Part shown: positions 8,863 to 18,440 of the stretch, piece by piece | How positions within the stretch are numbered: the first letter of the stretch is position 1 | Layout: the number at the start of each line of letters is the position of its first letter | IMG/VR virus record: IMGVR_UViG_3300038462_000040 | Span: 62,001-126,000 of that record | DNA length: 64,000 nt | From: a virus | Reading direction: 5' to 3' (one strand) | Notes under the pieces: generated by a model | The model's database searches: none | What the model saw: only the letters and a program-made list of their open reading frames with translations | Told to the model about the DNA's origin: nothing | Program-made: the position numbers and the translations under genes

Positions 8863-8914
8863 TTATAATTTACGTTAATATTATTATTTTTAAAATTATC
8901 TTTACATAATTTAA

Positions 8915-8924
8915 TTATAAATAC
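8915..8924 (-). promoter_or_regulatory. Late-type motif before tail tube gene
   Basis: GTATTTATAA in the direction of the tube gene, 63 bases before its ATG. It lies directly beside the start codon of the divergent endonuclease gene. Confidence 0.6.
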
Positions 8925-8925
8925 T

Positions 8926-10590
8926 ATGATTGAGAAAAATATATCAAAATCGGAATTAATTAATTATTTTTTAAATAATAATGGTTCGGGATATAAAACA
9001 AAAGAAAAACACATATTAATTAAATTTATTGGTTTGATTGATTTAATTAACAATTATCATGATAATTTTTTTAAAACAAATGATTTTCCATTTACACAAA
9101 AATTATATAATTATTTATATAATATAATTGAAATTCCTAAATGTAATAATTGCGGAATACATATTAAATGGAGAGGTATATTTAGTGAAGGTTATTTAAC
9201 ATATTGTTCAAAACAATGTAAAAATTCTAGTAAAATTAGAATTGAAAAAGCAAAAAAAACCTGTTTGAAAAAATATGGTGTTGATTCACCATTAAAATTC
9301 AATATCTTTAAAAAGAAAAGAAGTGATACTATTCTAAATAAATATAATATTAGTAATATCTTTGAACATCCAGATATTAAAGAAAAAACAAAACAAACAA
9401 ATTTATTGAAATATGGGAAAGAATTTGCAATCCAATCAGAAATAATAAAAAATAAAAGAAAAGATAATAATTTCCTTAAATATGGTGTAGAAAATCCATT
9501 ATCATTAACCATAAATAAACAAAAAAAATCTAAACTGAATAAAGATTATTTTGAAAAAAAAATAAAACAAAGAAATTATATTGTTTTAAATTATTTGGAA
9601 AATGATATTATTGTAATAAAACATCCAGATGGTCACATTTTTGAAACACCCAGACATATTGCTAATAATAGATTTAATACAAACGCAGAATTGTCAACAA
9701 AATTACTTCCATTGGGTGGTAGTATCTCAACTGGTGAAATTGAAATTAGAGAATTTTTAAAAACCCTAAATATAAATTATATTACTGGTAATAGAAGTAT
9801 ATTGTTTGGTAATGAAATTGATATATATTTACCAGATAATAAATTGGGTATTGAGTTCGATGGACTTTATTGGCATTCAAATTTATTTAAAGATAAAAAT
9901 TATCATCTCAATAAAACTGAAGAATGTGAACAACTAGGCATACAATTGCTTCATATCTTTGAAGATGAATGGATATACAAAAAAGAAATTGTCAAGTCAA
10001 TTATTAAATCTAAATTAGGTATAGTTGAAAATAAAGTTTTTGCAAGAAAATGTGTTATCAAAAAAATTGATAATATAACTTGTTCTAATTTCTTAAATAA
10101 CAATCACATACAAGGTAATATTAATTCTAAGGTTAAAATTGGTTTGTTTTATAATAATGATTTAGTGTCGGTTATAACTTTTGGTAAAAAACGTATTGCA
10201 ATGGGTAATAAAACCAATATTGAAGGTGAATATGAGATGTACAGATTTTGTAATAAACTTAATACAAGTGTTATTGGTGGGGCAAGTAAGTTATTAAGTT
10301 ATTTTACAAAAAATTATAAACCTAAGTCAATTTTAACATTTGCAGACAGAAGATATAGTCAAGGTAATTTATATAAACAATTAGGATTTAATTATATAAA
10401 AAATACTGAACCTAACTATTGGTATTTCAAAAAAAATGAAATAATTAGATATTATCGTTTTAAATTTAGAAAAGATGTTTTGGTTAAACAAGGTTTTGAT
10501 AAAAATAAAACAGAAAAGGAAATAATGCAAGAAAATCAATATAATTATATATATGATTGTGGTAACATGAAATATATGTTAATTTATTAA
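8926..10590 (+). CDS. Homing endonuclease, Vsr/EDxHD-like, with zinc finger and repeats
   Basis: The 554-residue protein is built of several parts. A Cys-rich finger (CNNCG, then YCSKQC) lies near residues 68-92. Several 'KKYGVDSPL'-type repeats of about 30 residues follow between about 105 and 200. A nuclease core at about 270-350 contains [20 protein letters not shown], an HLNKT helix and LLHIFEDEW. The nuclease part matches the I-Bth0305I-type family, related to Vsr. The last 190 residues ([37 protein letters not shown]) look acetyltransferase-like by eye and are shared with the proteins at 11042 and 15799. The gene sits between tail tube and sheath and is probably a free-standing mobile gene. 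Confidence 0.8.
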   Translation: MIEKNISKSELINYFLNNNGSGYKTKEKHILIKFIGLIDLINNYHDNFFKTNDFPFTQKLYNYLYNIIEIPKCNNCGIHIKWRGIFSEGYLTYCSKQCKNSSKIRIEKAKKTCLKKYGVDSPLKFNIFKKKRSDTILNKYNISNIFEHPDIKEKTKQTNLLKYGKEFAIQSEIIKNKRKDNNFLKYGVENPLSLTINKQKKSKLNKDYFEKKIKQRNYIVLNYLENDIIVIKHPDGHIFETPRHIANNRFNTNAELSTKLLPLGGSISTGEIEIREFLKTLNINYITGNRSILFGNEIDIYLPDNKLGIEFDGLYWHSNLFKDKNYHLNKTEECEQLGIQLLHIFEDEWIYKKEIVKSIIKSKLGIVENKVFARKCVIKKIDNITCSNFLNNNHIQGNINSKVKIGLFYNNDLVSVITFGKKRIAMGNKTNIEGEYEMYRFCNKLNTSVIGGASKLLSYFTKNYKPKSILTFADRRYSQGNLYKQLGFNYIKNTEPNYWYFKKNEIIRYYRFKFRKDVLVKQGFDKNKTEKEIMQENQYNYIYDCGNMKYMLIY

Positions 10591-10597
10591 TTTTATA

Positions 10598-10945
10598 TTA
10601 TTCAGGTAATCTACCAGTTCTTTGATACATTCTAAATTCATCCTTACCAAGACTTTCAATAGTTCTTTTTGGTTTTATTGCAACATCAATTTTTATTTTA
10701 ATTGGTTCATTAACTAATTCAATTTTTGGTAATTCATTAATTGCTACTTGTTCATCTGAAAGATTATTATTCTCAATAATTATTTCTTGTGGTATATCTA
10801 AAAGAATTTCTGGTTGTACTTCAGATTTTTCTTCAACAATTGGTTTATTATCAACTTCTTCTATTTCAATTATTTCTTGTTTTTTAGTTTTTTCTATGGA
10901 TTGTTCAATTTTATTGATTTTATCCCTTTTACTTTTTTTTGTCAT
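10598..10945 (-). CDS. Small acidic hypothetical protein
   Basis: This 115-residue protein is very rich in Glu, Ile and Lys and is low complexity between residues 15 and 75. The C-terminal 19 residues (SLGKDEFRMYQRTGRLPE) look like a folded conserved tail. It lies on the same strand as the sheath and tube genes and has its own late-type promoter motif, so it is probably a late gene. A T4 equivalent cannot be named. Confidence 0.65.
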   Translation of the reverse strand: MTKKSKRDKINKIEQSIEKTKKQEIIEIEEVDNKPIVEEKSEVQPEILLDIPQEIIIENNNLSDEQVAINELPKIELVNEPIKIKIDVAIKPKRTIESLGKDEFRMYQRTGRLPE

Positions 10946-10974
10946 TATTTCTTATTTAAAATTATGTTATTTTT

Positions 10975-10984
10975 ATATAAATAC
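10975..10984 (-). promoter_or_regulatory. Late-type motif before 10945 gene
   Basis: GTATTTATAT, 29 bases before the ATG of the small acidic protein. Confidence 0.55.
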
Positions 10985-10993
10985 TTGAAAATG

Positions 10994-11023
10994 AAAAAGA
11001 CCCACTAAATAAGTGAGTCTTTT
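10994..11023 (-). terminator. Terminator after endonuclease 11042-12610
   Basis: A hairpin AGACCCACT/AGTGAGTCT with one internal mismatch is flanked by A5 and T4 tracts. It lies just beyond the stop of the endonuclease gene on the minus strand. Confidence 0.7.
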
Positions 11024-11034
11024 CAATTTATAAT

Positions 11035-11057
11035 TTATAAATTATGCTCCAACATCA
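11035..11057. repeat. Copy of the sheath gene 3' end (copy 1)
   Basis: TTATAAATTATGCTCCAACA plus TCA matches 12720-12742 with one mismatch. It covers the stop codon and last codons of the endonuclease gene. Confidence 0.75.
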
Positions 11058-12610
11058 ATAAATTTAATATTGCCACAATCATATATTCTTGGAATTTTTC
11101 TTTCTGACATTATTTGATGTTCAGTTTTATTTTTATCAAATCCTTGTTTAACTAAAACATCTTTTCTAAATAAAAATCTATGTTTTCTTTCCTTTCCAAC
11201 AACATACCAATAATTAGGTGCTGTGTTATATTTTAAATTAAATCCTAATTGTTTATATAAATTACCATTTGAATATCTTCTATTAGCAAAACTAATCACA
11301 TTAAATGGTTTATATTTTAATTTAAAAAAAGAATATAATTTACTAGCACCGCCAACAACAATAGTATTAAGTTTATTGCAAAAACGTAACATTTCATACA
11401 CATTATCATTTTTTATTTTATTACCAAGAACGTTTCTTAATTTTCCAAATGTCATAATAGATACTAACTCATTGTTATAATATAATCCTAATTTAATGGA
11501 TGCATTAACATTACCTTGTATATGATTTTTTATTAAAAATTCGAAGGCTATTTTAGGATTAATTTCTTTTATTTGACATTTTCTTGCAAATATTTTATTA
11601 TTAATAATACCTAATTTACTTTTTATCATTGATTCAATAATATTATATTTTTCAAGTAATTCATCTTCAAAAAAATGCAATAATGTAATATTTTTTTCTT
11701 CACATTTTTTTGTTTTATTAATATGATAATCGTCATTTATATAATATTCGGAATGCCAATGAAGTCCATTTATTTCAATTGCTAAATTATATGAAGGTAT
11801 ATAAATATCCAATTCACCATCAATTGTTTTTCTATCATTTGGAATATAATTAATATTATTATTTTTTAAAAATTTACATATTTTTAATTCAAATGTTGTT
11901 CTTGGTGACCCAATTGGTTGTAATATTGTTGATAATTCAACATCATGATTTAATCTATTTACTAATAATTTTCTATTGTTTTCAAAAACATGACCATTAG
12001 GATGTGAAACTTTTATATTATCATCATTAAATTCTAATATTGAATATCCTTTTTCTGAAAATCTTTTCTTTAATAATTTATCTCTATTTAGTTGAACTTT
12101 TATTAAACCACGATTTATAATTTTATTACCATGCGTAGCATATGTTTTTTTCATATTATGAGTTGCTAATAATCTAATACTATTAACTTTAAATGTACTA
12201 TCAACACCATATTTTTTAAATACCGCTTCTTTCGACTTTTTAATTCTAATTTCTTTATTTTCTGGAATACTTTGCCAAATTTCTCTACATTTTTTAGAAC
12301 AAAATTTTCTTTCATATTTTATTCTTTCAATAAATAATTTATTACATATTAAGCAATGTCTATTTTCTTTCGATTTTTTCTTTTTATTTAAACCAGAGCA
12401 TTTATATGAACAAAATTTTTTCTTTTCTTTCTTTTTTGATTTAAAAATCTTTTCACAATACTCACACTTTTTTTCAACATAAAATTTATTATCTTCTTGT
12501 GCTCTATGTGCTAATTTACAATCTTTAGAACAAAATTGTTTTTCCCTTCCTTTTTTTACATAAAAAATATTATTACAATGTTTGCAAATTAAATTAACTA
12601 TTGTTGCCAT
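11042..12610 (-). CDS. Homing endonuclease, Vsr/EDxHD-like, with zinc fingers
   Basis: The start is placed at the ATG at 12610 (MATIVNLICKHCNNIFY) because the upstream extension begins with TTG close to the promoter. The 522-residue product has four CxxC...CxxxC fingers in the first 110 residues (CKHC/CSKDC, CEYC/CSYKC, CLICN/CSKKC). One KKYGVDSTF repeat follows. The nuclease core is ELDIYIPSYNLAIEINGLHW, with HINKT and LLHFFEDEL. The C-terminal domain is the one shared with the 8926 and 15799 proteins. Its final residues IDVGA copy the sheath's ADVGA ending, and the 3' flanks are near-identical. It probably moved here by homing into the 3' end of the sheath gene. Confidence 0.8.
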   Translation of the reverse strand: MATIVNLICKHCNNIFYVKKGREKQFCSKDCKLAHRAQEDNKFYVEKKCEYCEKIFKSKKKEKKKFCSYKCSGLNKKKKSKENRHCLICNKLFIERIKYERKFCSKKCREIWQSIPENKEIRIKKSKEAVFKKYGVDSTFKVNSIRLLATHNMKKTYATHGNKIINRGLIKVQLNRDKLLKKRFSEKGYSILEFNDDNIKVSHPNGHVFENNRKLLVNRLNHDVELSTILQPIGSPRTTFELKICKFLKNNNINYIPNDRKTIDGELDIYIPSYNLAIEINGLHWHSEYYINDDYHINKTKKCEEKNITLLHFFEDELLEKYNIIESMIKSKLGIINNKIFARKCQIKEINPKIAFEFLIKNHIQGNVNASIKLGLYYNNELVSIMTFGKLRNVLGNKIKNDNVYEMLRFCNKLNTIVVGGASKLYSFFKLKYKPFNVISFANRRYSNGNLYKQLGFNLKYNTAPNYWYVVGKERKHRFLFRKDVLVKQGFDKNKTEHQIMSERKIPRIYDCGNIKFIDVGA

Positions 12611-12653
12611 ATATGATGAATTTATATTTTTACTAACCAATTCGGTTATGCAA

Positions 12654-12663
12654 ATATAAATAC
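12654..12663 (-). promoter_or_regulatory. Late-type motif before endonuclease 12610
   Basis: GTATTTATAT followed by TTG (so TATATTTG overlaps it), 43 bases before the ATG. It combines the phage motif with a Bacteroidetes-type TAnnTTTG box. Confidence 0.6.
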
Positions 12664-12675
12664 TTTAAATAAATA

Positions 12676-12710
12676 AAAAAAGCCATTAAATATATATTTA
12701 ATGGCTTTTT
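12676..12710 (-). terminator. Terminator after tail sheath gene
   Basis: AAAAAGCCATTAAATA-TATATTTAATGGCTTTTT is a near-perfect hairpin with a T-tract. It ends the sheath transcript. Confidence 0.85.
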
Positions 12711-12719
12711 AATATAAAA

Positions 12720-12742
12720 TTATAAATTATGCCCCAACATCA
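12720..12742. repeat. Sheath gene 3' end (copy 2)
   Basis: This is the original end of the sheath gene. It is duplicated at 11035-11057 with one mismatch. Confidence 0.75.
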
Positions 12743-15492
12743 GCAAATGATGCACCAGAAGGAGTAATTGTAAATGTAATTCCAATAAATTCAACAGCAC
12801 GTGTTGGTTTTAAGAATATTTCACCATACAATTCGTTTCTATCCATTGTTTCTGGAGTATTATTTGAATTATCCATTTTAATTCTAAAGTCATTCAAACC
12901 TCTTTCTCTCTTAATACTGTCAAGAATAGGATTTGCTTTTGCCAAGAATTGGTCAATTGTTGTTTGGTCATTTTGTTCAAATACAAGTCTGATAGCAATA
13001 TTTGCAATAAGAACTTTAATTTGAAGTAATAATCTACGAACATTGATTCTATCAAGTGCACTTTCTTTAACTTGTAAAGTTTTTTGTCCGAAGATTGCTG
13101 TACCTGCTTCTGCAAAATCAGCCATTGGGTTAATTCTACCAGCATATAAAATATCACGAGCTTCTTGAGACAATTTGTATCTTGATTTAATTGCATTAGT
13201 TACACCACGATTTAAACCAGCAGGTGCAAACCAAGGAAATTTTACATTATCTGTAAATGCCATTGCTCTTACAACTTCGCCAGTAGCTGGAATATAAACA
13301 TTAACATTATTTTGATTATCTCTTATTTGAATCCAAGGGAAATATGTACATGAATAACTACTATCAATATCAACATCATTAAGTAATTCCACAACTTGTT
13401 GAGCAGCTTCTACATCATCAGGAACACCAGTATTACCATTATTTGTTATATTTATATCAATATTTGGTGAATCAATTACATATAATGAATCGGTTCTTTG
13501 TTGTTCAATCATATCAATTGTATCTTGAACTAAAATACTTTGGTCTGACCAGTTAATACCCGGAGTTGAGAAAAGATTAATTGTAACTTGTTCTGGGTTT
13601 GAAAATGTATTTATTGCTGTTTGCCATGCATGAAAATCATTTGTTGGTATTGTTTCTGGATGACCGGGATGACCACTAAATATACCACCCTGTTGATAAC
13701 CATCACCATATGAACGGTCTTCACCATTTATACCTCTATTAACATCCCATCCATCAAAACCACGAGCAGGAACAAAAGTGAATTTTCTTGTTTTAATACT
13801 ATAATATGGATTTAGTGGGTCATTGGTATCAAGATATGTTTGTATTTGTCCCGCACCAACTTCAAATTGACCAATATATATTGTACCATTAGTATATATA
13901 CCAGTTGCACCAGAATCCATATGGAATCCTTTTGTTTTAACAAAACCGTTTTGACCATTATAATTAAAAAAGTTCTGATTAATACCACTACCAGTTGAAT
14001 TGGTACTATCATAACCATGTTCAGAAATACCTAAAAATACTTTATTTACTTTATCAGTTTCGCTATATTTTGTTTTATAGAAAATTTTTGGTGGGATACC
14101 ATTAGTTGTTGGGTCACTTGTTGCTGACATTGCATAGTCATTAAATTCATAACCTTCAAAACCTGCAGGAAATACATCATTTGGAATATCTGTTGCAAGT
14201 TCAACCATAATATATTTACTTGCAAGATTATAAATACCATCAGTAGTACCAATTTTCTGTGCAATATAACTACTAAGTCCTTCAATCATTGTACATTTTG
14301 AATATGTTTCAAGTACTATTGGACTTGCATCAGTATCGTTAAAATCACGAACAACTACATCAAATTCATAAGTGTCTGGATTAATATTAACAATACTTAT
14401 TTTAATTTCATCATTTGCAGCATCACCATCAGAAATACTAATAAATTTGAATAATCTATTAACATGATTACCCATTAATTGAGATACAACCCAAGGAGTT
14501 TCAGGTGTTTGGAATCCAATTTTATAATTTGTAAAATTATTTGAAGTGGCAGTAATTAATGTTGTATTAATACCATAACCAATACCTTCTGAATCTAATT
14601 TCTGAATAAGGTCAGGATAAATTGCTTGAACCCAAATTTTTGTTTTTTTGTCTTTTGGTGCTGAACCAATTACATTTGGTAAGAAACTACTTGAGTTTGG
14701 ATTTAATGATACTGTATAATATTGTGTACTTCCAGTACTATATGCTCTTAGCATAAATTGACTAAATAAATCACCAACACCAATATTTGTAGTATTACCA
14801 CTTACAGTAAGTATAGTTGTATCAAATGTTGTAAGTTGAGTACTATGTGGTTGAATTATTGAAGTACCTCTGCTTCTAATTACAGCTAACACCATATTTT
14901 CATATTGACTATATGAAGTACCTGTAAATAATGTTACTTTATCTCTAGTTGTACCACTTCCAGTCATACTCAATGTAGTTGCAGTAAATGTGTGTACATA
15001 TTCAGTAAATGTATTACCAAGATGTTTAGTAAATCCTGAAGAATACGTACCTGTTTGACCCTGATACATCAATGCGACACCCAAATATTGGTTATTTGTA
15101 AATGTATGGGTTGAAACAACAGGAATTCCACTTGATGCAACAGTACTTGGGTCAACACCAGCACTTAATGTTATTGCCCATGCATTTCCAGCATCATATC
15201 CACTAAGTCCTAATACTCTGGTTACCCAAAGTTGATTAGTTTCACTAAGATATGAGTTGGCAACATATGGTAATTGATATTGGAGATTTCCATTTGAAAG
15301 TTTTTGTGTGCTTTGTCCACCAAATCTGCTTGTGAATTGAGTTGAATCTTGAACGAATACAGGTTCAAAAGCAGGTCCTTTAAGTGTTTCTCCTACAAGA
15401 CCCAAACAGGTAATTCCCACATTACGTACAACATACGTTAAATCACGTTCTTTAAATTTTACACCCGGTGAGGTGAATACAAATTCTGCCAT
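12727..15492 (-). CDS. 18: Contractile tail sheath protein, T4 gp18-like
   Basis: The 921-residue product is longer than T4 gp18 (659). It begins with MAEFVFTSPGVKFKERDLTY, the typical sheath N-terminus that links subunits. It then has SRFGGQSTQ and a LWVTRVLG region at about residues 85-95. The conserved C-terminal domain starts near residue 715 (FPWFAPAGLNRG), with SQEARDILYAGRINP, LDRINVRRLLLQIKVLIANI and IFLKPTRAVEFIGITF. The middle part, from about 120 to 650, is Thr/Gly-rich and variable and probably projects from the sheath surface. A hairpin (AAACAAT/ATTGTTT) lies in the leader just after the promoter motif. It is a late gene with its own terminator. Confidence 0.92.
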   Translation of the reverse strand: MAEFVFTSPGVKFKERDLTYVVRNVGITCLGLVGETLKGPAFEPVFVQDSTQFTSRFGGQSTQKLSNGNLQYQLPYVANSYLSETNQLWVTRVLGLSGYDAGNAWAITLSAGVDPSTVASSGIPVVSTHTFTNNQYLGVALMYQGQTGTYSSGFTKHLGNTFTEYVHTFTATTLSMTGSGTTRDKVTLFTGTSYSQYENMVLAVIRSRGTSIIQPHSTQLTTFDTTILTVSGNTTNIGVGDLFSQFMLRAYSTGSTQYYTVSLNPNSSSFLPNVIGSAPKDKKTKIWVQAIYPDLIQKLDSEGIGYGINTTLITATSNNFTNYKIGFQTPETPWVVSQLMGNHVNRLFKFISISDGDAANDEIKISIVNINPDTYEFDVVVRDFNDTDASPIVLETYSKCTMIEGLSSYIAQKIGTTDGIYNLASKYIMVELATDIPNDVFPAGFEGYEFNDYAMSATSDPTTNGIPPKIFYKTKYSETDKVNKVFLGISEHGYDSTNSTGSGINQNFFNYNGQNGFVKTKGFHMDSGATGIYTNGTIYIGQFEVGAGQIQTYLDTNDPLNPYYSIKTRKFTFVPARGFDGWDVNRGINGEDRSYGDGYQQGGIFSGHPGHPETIPTNDFHAWQTAINTFSNPEQVTINLFSTPGINWSDQSILVQDTIDMIEQQRTDSLYVIDSPNIDINITNNGNTGVPDDVEAAQQVVELLNDVDIDSSYSCTYFPWIQIRDNQNNVNVYIPATGEVVRAMAFTDNVKFPWFAPAGLNRGVTNAIKSRYKLSQEARDILYAGRINPMADFAEAGTAIFGQKTLQVKESALDRINVRRLLLQIKVLIANIAIRLVFEQNDQTTIDQFLAKANPILDSIKRERGLNDFRIKMDNSNNTPETMDRNELYGEIFLKPTRAVEFIGITFTITPSGASFADVGA

Positions 15493-15557
15493 GTTATTTA
15501 ATTATTTTATTTTTCATTATTATTTTTCATTTTATAAACAATGCCTTATTGTTTTTC

Positions 15558-15567
15558 AAATAAATAC
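15558..15567 (-). promoter_or_regulatory. Late-type motif before tail sheath gene
   Basis: GTATTTATTT, 65 bases before the ATG, followed by a small leader hairpin. Confidence 0.55.
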
Positions 15568-15763
15568 TAAAAAATAATTGAAAAGAAGATTTGTCTTAAT
15601 TATTATCATCTTGTTATTTTGTTCATAAATCCAGATTTTATCAAATTTTATTTATTTCGGTTTATATTTTTAAAAATTTCAATTTTTCTATCTTAAATTC
15701 TTTTAAATTCTTCCAATAAAATTTTATATTTATTTTAAAAAAAATTTTATTTTTAAAAAATAA

Positions 15764-15773
15764 GTATTTATAT
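15764..15773 (+). promoter_or_regulatory. Late-type motif before endonuclease 15799
   Basis: GTATTTATAT followed by TTG, 25 bases before the ATG. It also makes a TATATTTG box. Confidence 0.6.
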
Positions 15774-15798
15774 TTGTAGCACTAAATATTATAAACAT

Positions 15799-17673
15799 AT
15801 GAAAAATATTATAAAAAATATAATTATTGATAATAATACTAATAATATTATATCACGAAGAGCAACAGAATCATTTTTTAAAAAAAATTATAATGAAATT
15901 TTTAATCAAATAAACAATCAATTCAATTCAACCATATCATTTAATGCAAAATTATATTTATTGTTTTATGATATTCATGAAATACCTTTATGTATTATTT
16001 GTGGAAAACCAGTTAGATTTAAAAAATTTAGTGAAGGATTTTCAAAATATTGTTCAATGCAATGTATTGGAAAAGACAATAATATTAAAATCAAAAGAGA
16101 AAAAACATCAATAAAAAACTTTGGATTTAAATATACATTACTTTCTGAAGAAAAAAAAGAACAAATAAAACAAACCAATTTAGAAAGATATGGTATTGAA
16201 CATCCGCAACAATTAGATAGTGTTAAAGAAAAAACAAAACAAACTAATTTAAAAAAATATGGTGTTGAACATCATCTTAAATTAAAATCTCAACAAGAGA
16301 AACAAAAACAAACCAATTTGAAACGATATAATGTTGAAAATCCAATGCAGAATATTCAAATTAATAATAAATCAAAACAAACAAAAAATAAAAGATATGG
16401 TAATGAATATTATAATAATAAGGAAAAACAAAAACAAACATGTTTAACTAAATATGGTGTTGATTGTACATTAAAAGATAATAATATTAAAGAAAAAACC
16501 AAACAAACAAATTTAAAAAAATTTGGTGTCAAAATTCCATCACAAAATTCAATAATAAAAAATAAAATTATTCTTAGTGTTAAAAAGACATTACGCATAA
16601 AAAATAAAAAACTATGGGCAAAAAATTTAAACATAAATGAAAATAATGTTGAATATACTATATATGATGAACTTATTATATCTAATTTATGTAAAAAACA
16701 TAATAATTTTACAATAAATATTTCATTATTAAAAAATCGTTTAAGAGAAAAAATAGAAAATGTCTGTACTGAATGTAACCCAATTTCTGAAAATGTTTCA
16801 ATTAAAGAAAACGAAATTAAAGATTTTATTAATAATGAAATAAACATAAAATCAGAAAAAATACGAATTGATAATAAAGAAATTGATATTTATTTACCAG
16901 ACAATAAATTAGGTATTGAGTTCAATGGATTATATTGGCATTCAGAATTATATAAAGATAAGAATTATCACCTTAACAAAACTAATTTATGTGAACAACA
17001 AGGCATACAACTGCTTCACATATTTGAAGATGAGTGGGTTAATAAAAAGGAAATTGTTAAATCAATAATTAAATCTAAGTTAGGTATTATTGAGAATAAA
17101 ATATTTGCAAGAAAAACAATACTTAAAGAAATTAATAATATAACATGTAATAACTTCTTAAATAATAATCATATACAAGGTAATATTAATAGTAAAATTA
17201 GAATAGGTTTGTTTTATAATAATGATTTGGTATTGGTTATGACTTTTGGTAAAAAACGTATTGCTATGGGTAATAAAATTAATATTGAAGGAGAGTATGA
17301 GATGCATAGATTTTGCAATAAACTTAATACAAGTGTTATTGGTGGGGCAAGTAAATTGTTTAGCTATTTTACTAAGACATACGCTCCAAAATCAATTTTA
17401 ACGTTTGCAGATAGAAGGTATAGTCAAGGTGGTTTATATAAGCAATTGGGATTTACTTTCATTGGCAATACTAAGCCAAATTATTGGTATTATAATAATA
17501 AAATTAAAGAAATTAAAAGATATTATAGATATTCATTTAGAAAAAATATTCTTATGAAACAAGGTTTTGATAAAAATAAAACAGAATTTGAAATAATGAA
17601 TGATAATGGATATTTAAAAATTTATGATTGTGGTAACATGAAATTTGAAAAAACTTTTGATATTAATATTTAA
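15799..17673 (+). CDS. Homing endonuclease, Vsr/EDxHD-like, repeat-rich
   Basis: The 624-residue protein belongs to the same family as the products at 8926 and 11042. It has a finger ([10 protein letters not shown], then YCSMQC) near residues 72-95. At least five repeats of the form [12 protein letters not shown] span about residues 110-255. The nuclease core at about 350-420 contains [25 protein letters not shown] and LLHIFEDEW, followed by the shared C-terminal domain. Over the last 270 codons it is very similar to 8926 even at base level (for example GTTATTGGTGGGGCAAGTAA in both), so the two are recent copies. It lies next to the sheath gene and upstream of RNase H. Confidence 0.8.
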   Translation: MKNIIKNIIIDNNTNNIISRRATESFFKKNYNEIFNQINNQFNSTISFNAKLYLLFYDIHEIPLCIICGKPVRFKKFSEGFSKYCSMQCIGKDNNIKIKREKTSIKNFGFKYTLLSEEKKEQIKQTNLERYGIEHPQQLDSVKEKTKQTNLKKYGVEHHLKLKSQQEKQKQTNLKRYNVENPMQNIQINNKSKQTKNKRYGNEYYNNKEKQKQTCLTKYGVDCTLKDNNIKEKTKQTNLKKFGVKIPSQNSIIKNKIILSVKKTLRIKNKKLWAKNLNINENNVEYTIYDELIISNLCKKHNNFTINISLLKNRLREKIENVCTECNPISENVSIKENEIKDFINNEINIKSEKIRIDNKEIDIYLPDNKLGIEFNGLYWHSELYKDKNYHLNKTNLCEQQGIQLLHIFEDEWVNKKEIVKSIIKSKLGIIENKIFARKTILKEINNITCNNFLNNNHIQGNINSKIRIGLFYNNDLVLVMTFGKKRIAMGNKINIEGEYEMHRFCNKLNTSVIGGASKLFSYFTKTYAPKSILTFADRRYSQGGLYKQLGFTFIGNTKPNYWYYNNKIKEIKRYYRYSFRKNILMKQGFDKNKTEFEIMNDNGYLKIYDCGNMKFEKTFDINI

Positions 17674-17695
17674 TCAAATATTTTTATAAGTATAT

Positions 17696-18136
17696 ATGAA
17701 AATTTATAATTGTTATTTTGATGGTAGTTGTGAACCCAAGAATCCCAACGGAAACATGGGTTGGGGTGTTTATATTACAAGTGAAGACAAAGAATTTAAA
17801 AAATCTAGATTTTATAAAGCAAAAATTGGTAATACTTGTAATATTGCGGAATATCTTGCACTAATAATGATTTTTAAATTAATGAAAAATAAAATAGGTG
17901 TGAGAATTAATATTTACGGTGATAGTAAACTAGTTATTATGCAAACATTGGAATTATGGAAAATAAAGAAAGGATTGTATATTCCATATGCACATCAAGC
18001 AATAGAATTGTACAGAGCATTAAGAAAGAAAAATATTATTACACTTCAATGGATACCTAGAAAAGAAAATAGTATTGCAGATGAATTAAGTAAATCTAAA
18101 AATACAGATACTGGTGTAGTCAATAATAATTATTAA
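17696..18136 (+). CDS. rnhA: Ribonuclease H (type I)
   Basis: The 146-residue protein carries the four acidic catalytic positions of RNase HI: YFDGSCEPKNP (Asp about 9), CNIAEYLALI (Glu about 52), IYGDSKLVI (Asp about 76), and NSIADELSKSK (Asp about 130). The length matches the family. In phage replication it would remove RNA primers from lagging-strand fragments, as T4 RNase H does, although T4's enzyme is of a different fold. It lies 22 bases after an endonuclease gene and may be cotranscribed with it. Confidence 0.88.
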   Translation: MKIYNCYFDGSCEPKNPNGNMGWGVYITSEDKEFKKSRFYKAKIGNTCNIAEYLALIMIFKLMKNKIGVRINIYGDSKLVIMQTLELWKIKKGLYIPYAHQAIELYRALRKKNIITLQWIPRKENSIADELSKSKNTDTGVVNNNY

Positions 18137-18196
18137 TTAAAATTTATAATTCAAATTCATTAAAATCTAATTTAAAATTTAGAAATGGAATATTAT

Positions 18197-18403
18197 TTAC
18201 ATAAATTTATAATAATATTTCATAAAATTATGATATAAATATTTTATTATAAATATTGATATTAACACAATATATTCCAATAATAAGTAAATATAAGTTA
18301 ATGGATTATAATAATTTGGTGTTAGGTTATAATAACCATCATAATCCATTCCCTCTGCTTCAAATATTAATAAAGCAACTAACCAAGCATATAAATATTT
18401 CAT
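18197..18403 (-). CDS. Small membrane protein, early promoter
   Basis: This 68-residue protein has a hydrophobic start (MKYLYAWLVALLIFEAEG), which could be a signal peptide or first membrane helix. A second hydrophobic helix lies near residues 36-55 (YIYLLLEYIVLISIFIIKYL). Its upstream region is nearly identical to that of the lipoprotein gene at 21721-22128, so the two are probably expressed together early after infection. A role at the host envelope is likely by inference; no family is recognised. Confidence 0.6.
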   Translation of the reverse strand: MKYLYAWLVALLIFEAEGMDYDGYYNLTPNYYNPLTYIYLLLEYIVLISIFIIKYLYHNFMKYYYKFM

Positions 18404-18440
18404 AACTTTTCGTTTTTAGTTAAACATTTAAATCATTTTT

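Larger units (their letters stand above)
15493..15798. other. 306-base divergent intergenic region, sheath/endonuclease
   Basis: No ORF is visible. The region holds the sheath promoter motif (15558-15567, minus), a leader hairpin AAACAAT...ATTGTTT near 15536-15556, an extremely AT-rich core, and the endonuclease promoter motif (15764-15773, plus). No tRNA or other RNA gene was recognised. Confidence 0.7.

Noticed and set aside
12611-12640. Longer N-terminus for the 11042-12610 endonuclease
   Set aside because: It would start with TTG close to the promoter motif. The ATG at 12610 directly precedes the zinc finger found at the start of related proteins.
16150-16560. Regular AAACAAACAAATTTAAAAAA-type spacing resembling a CRISPR array
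   Set aside because: The repeats are degenerate, have no spacers of fixed length, and encode the [10 protein letters not shown] modules of the endonuclease in frame.
15975-16847. Long minus-strand ORFs inside the endonuclease genes
   Set aside because: Their Phe/Leu-rich sequences are antisense shadows of Lys/Asn-rich repeats, without own promoter or family.
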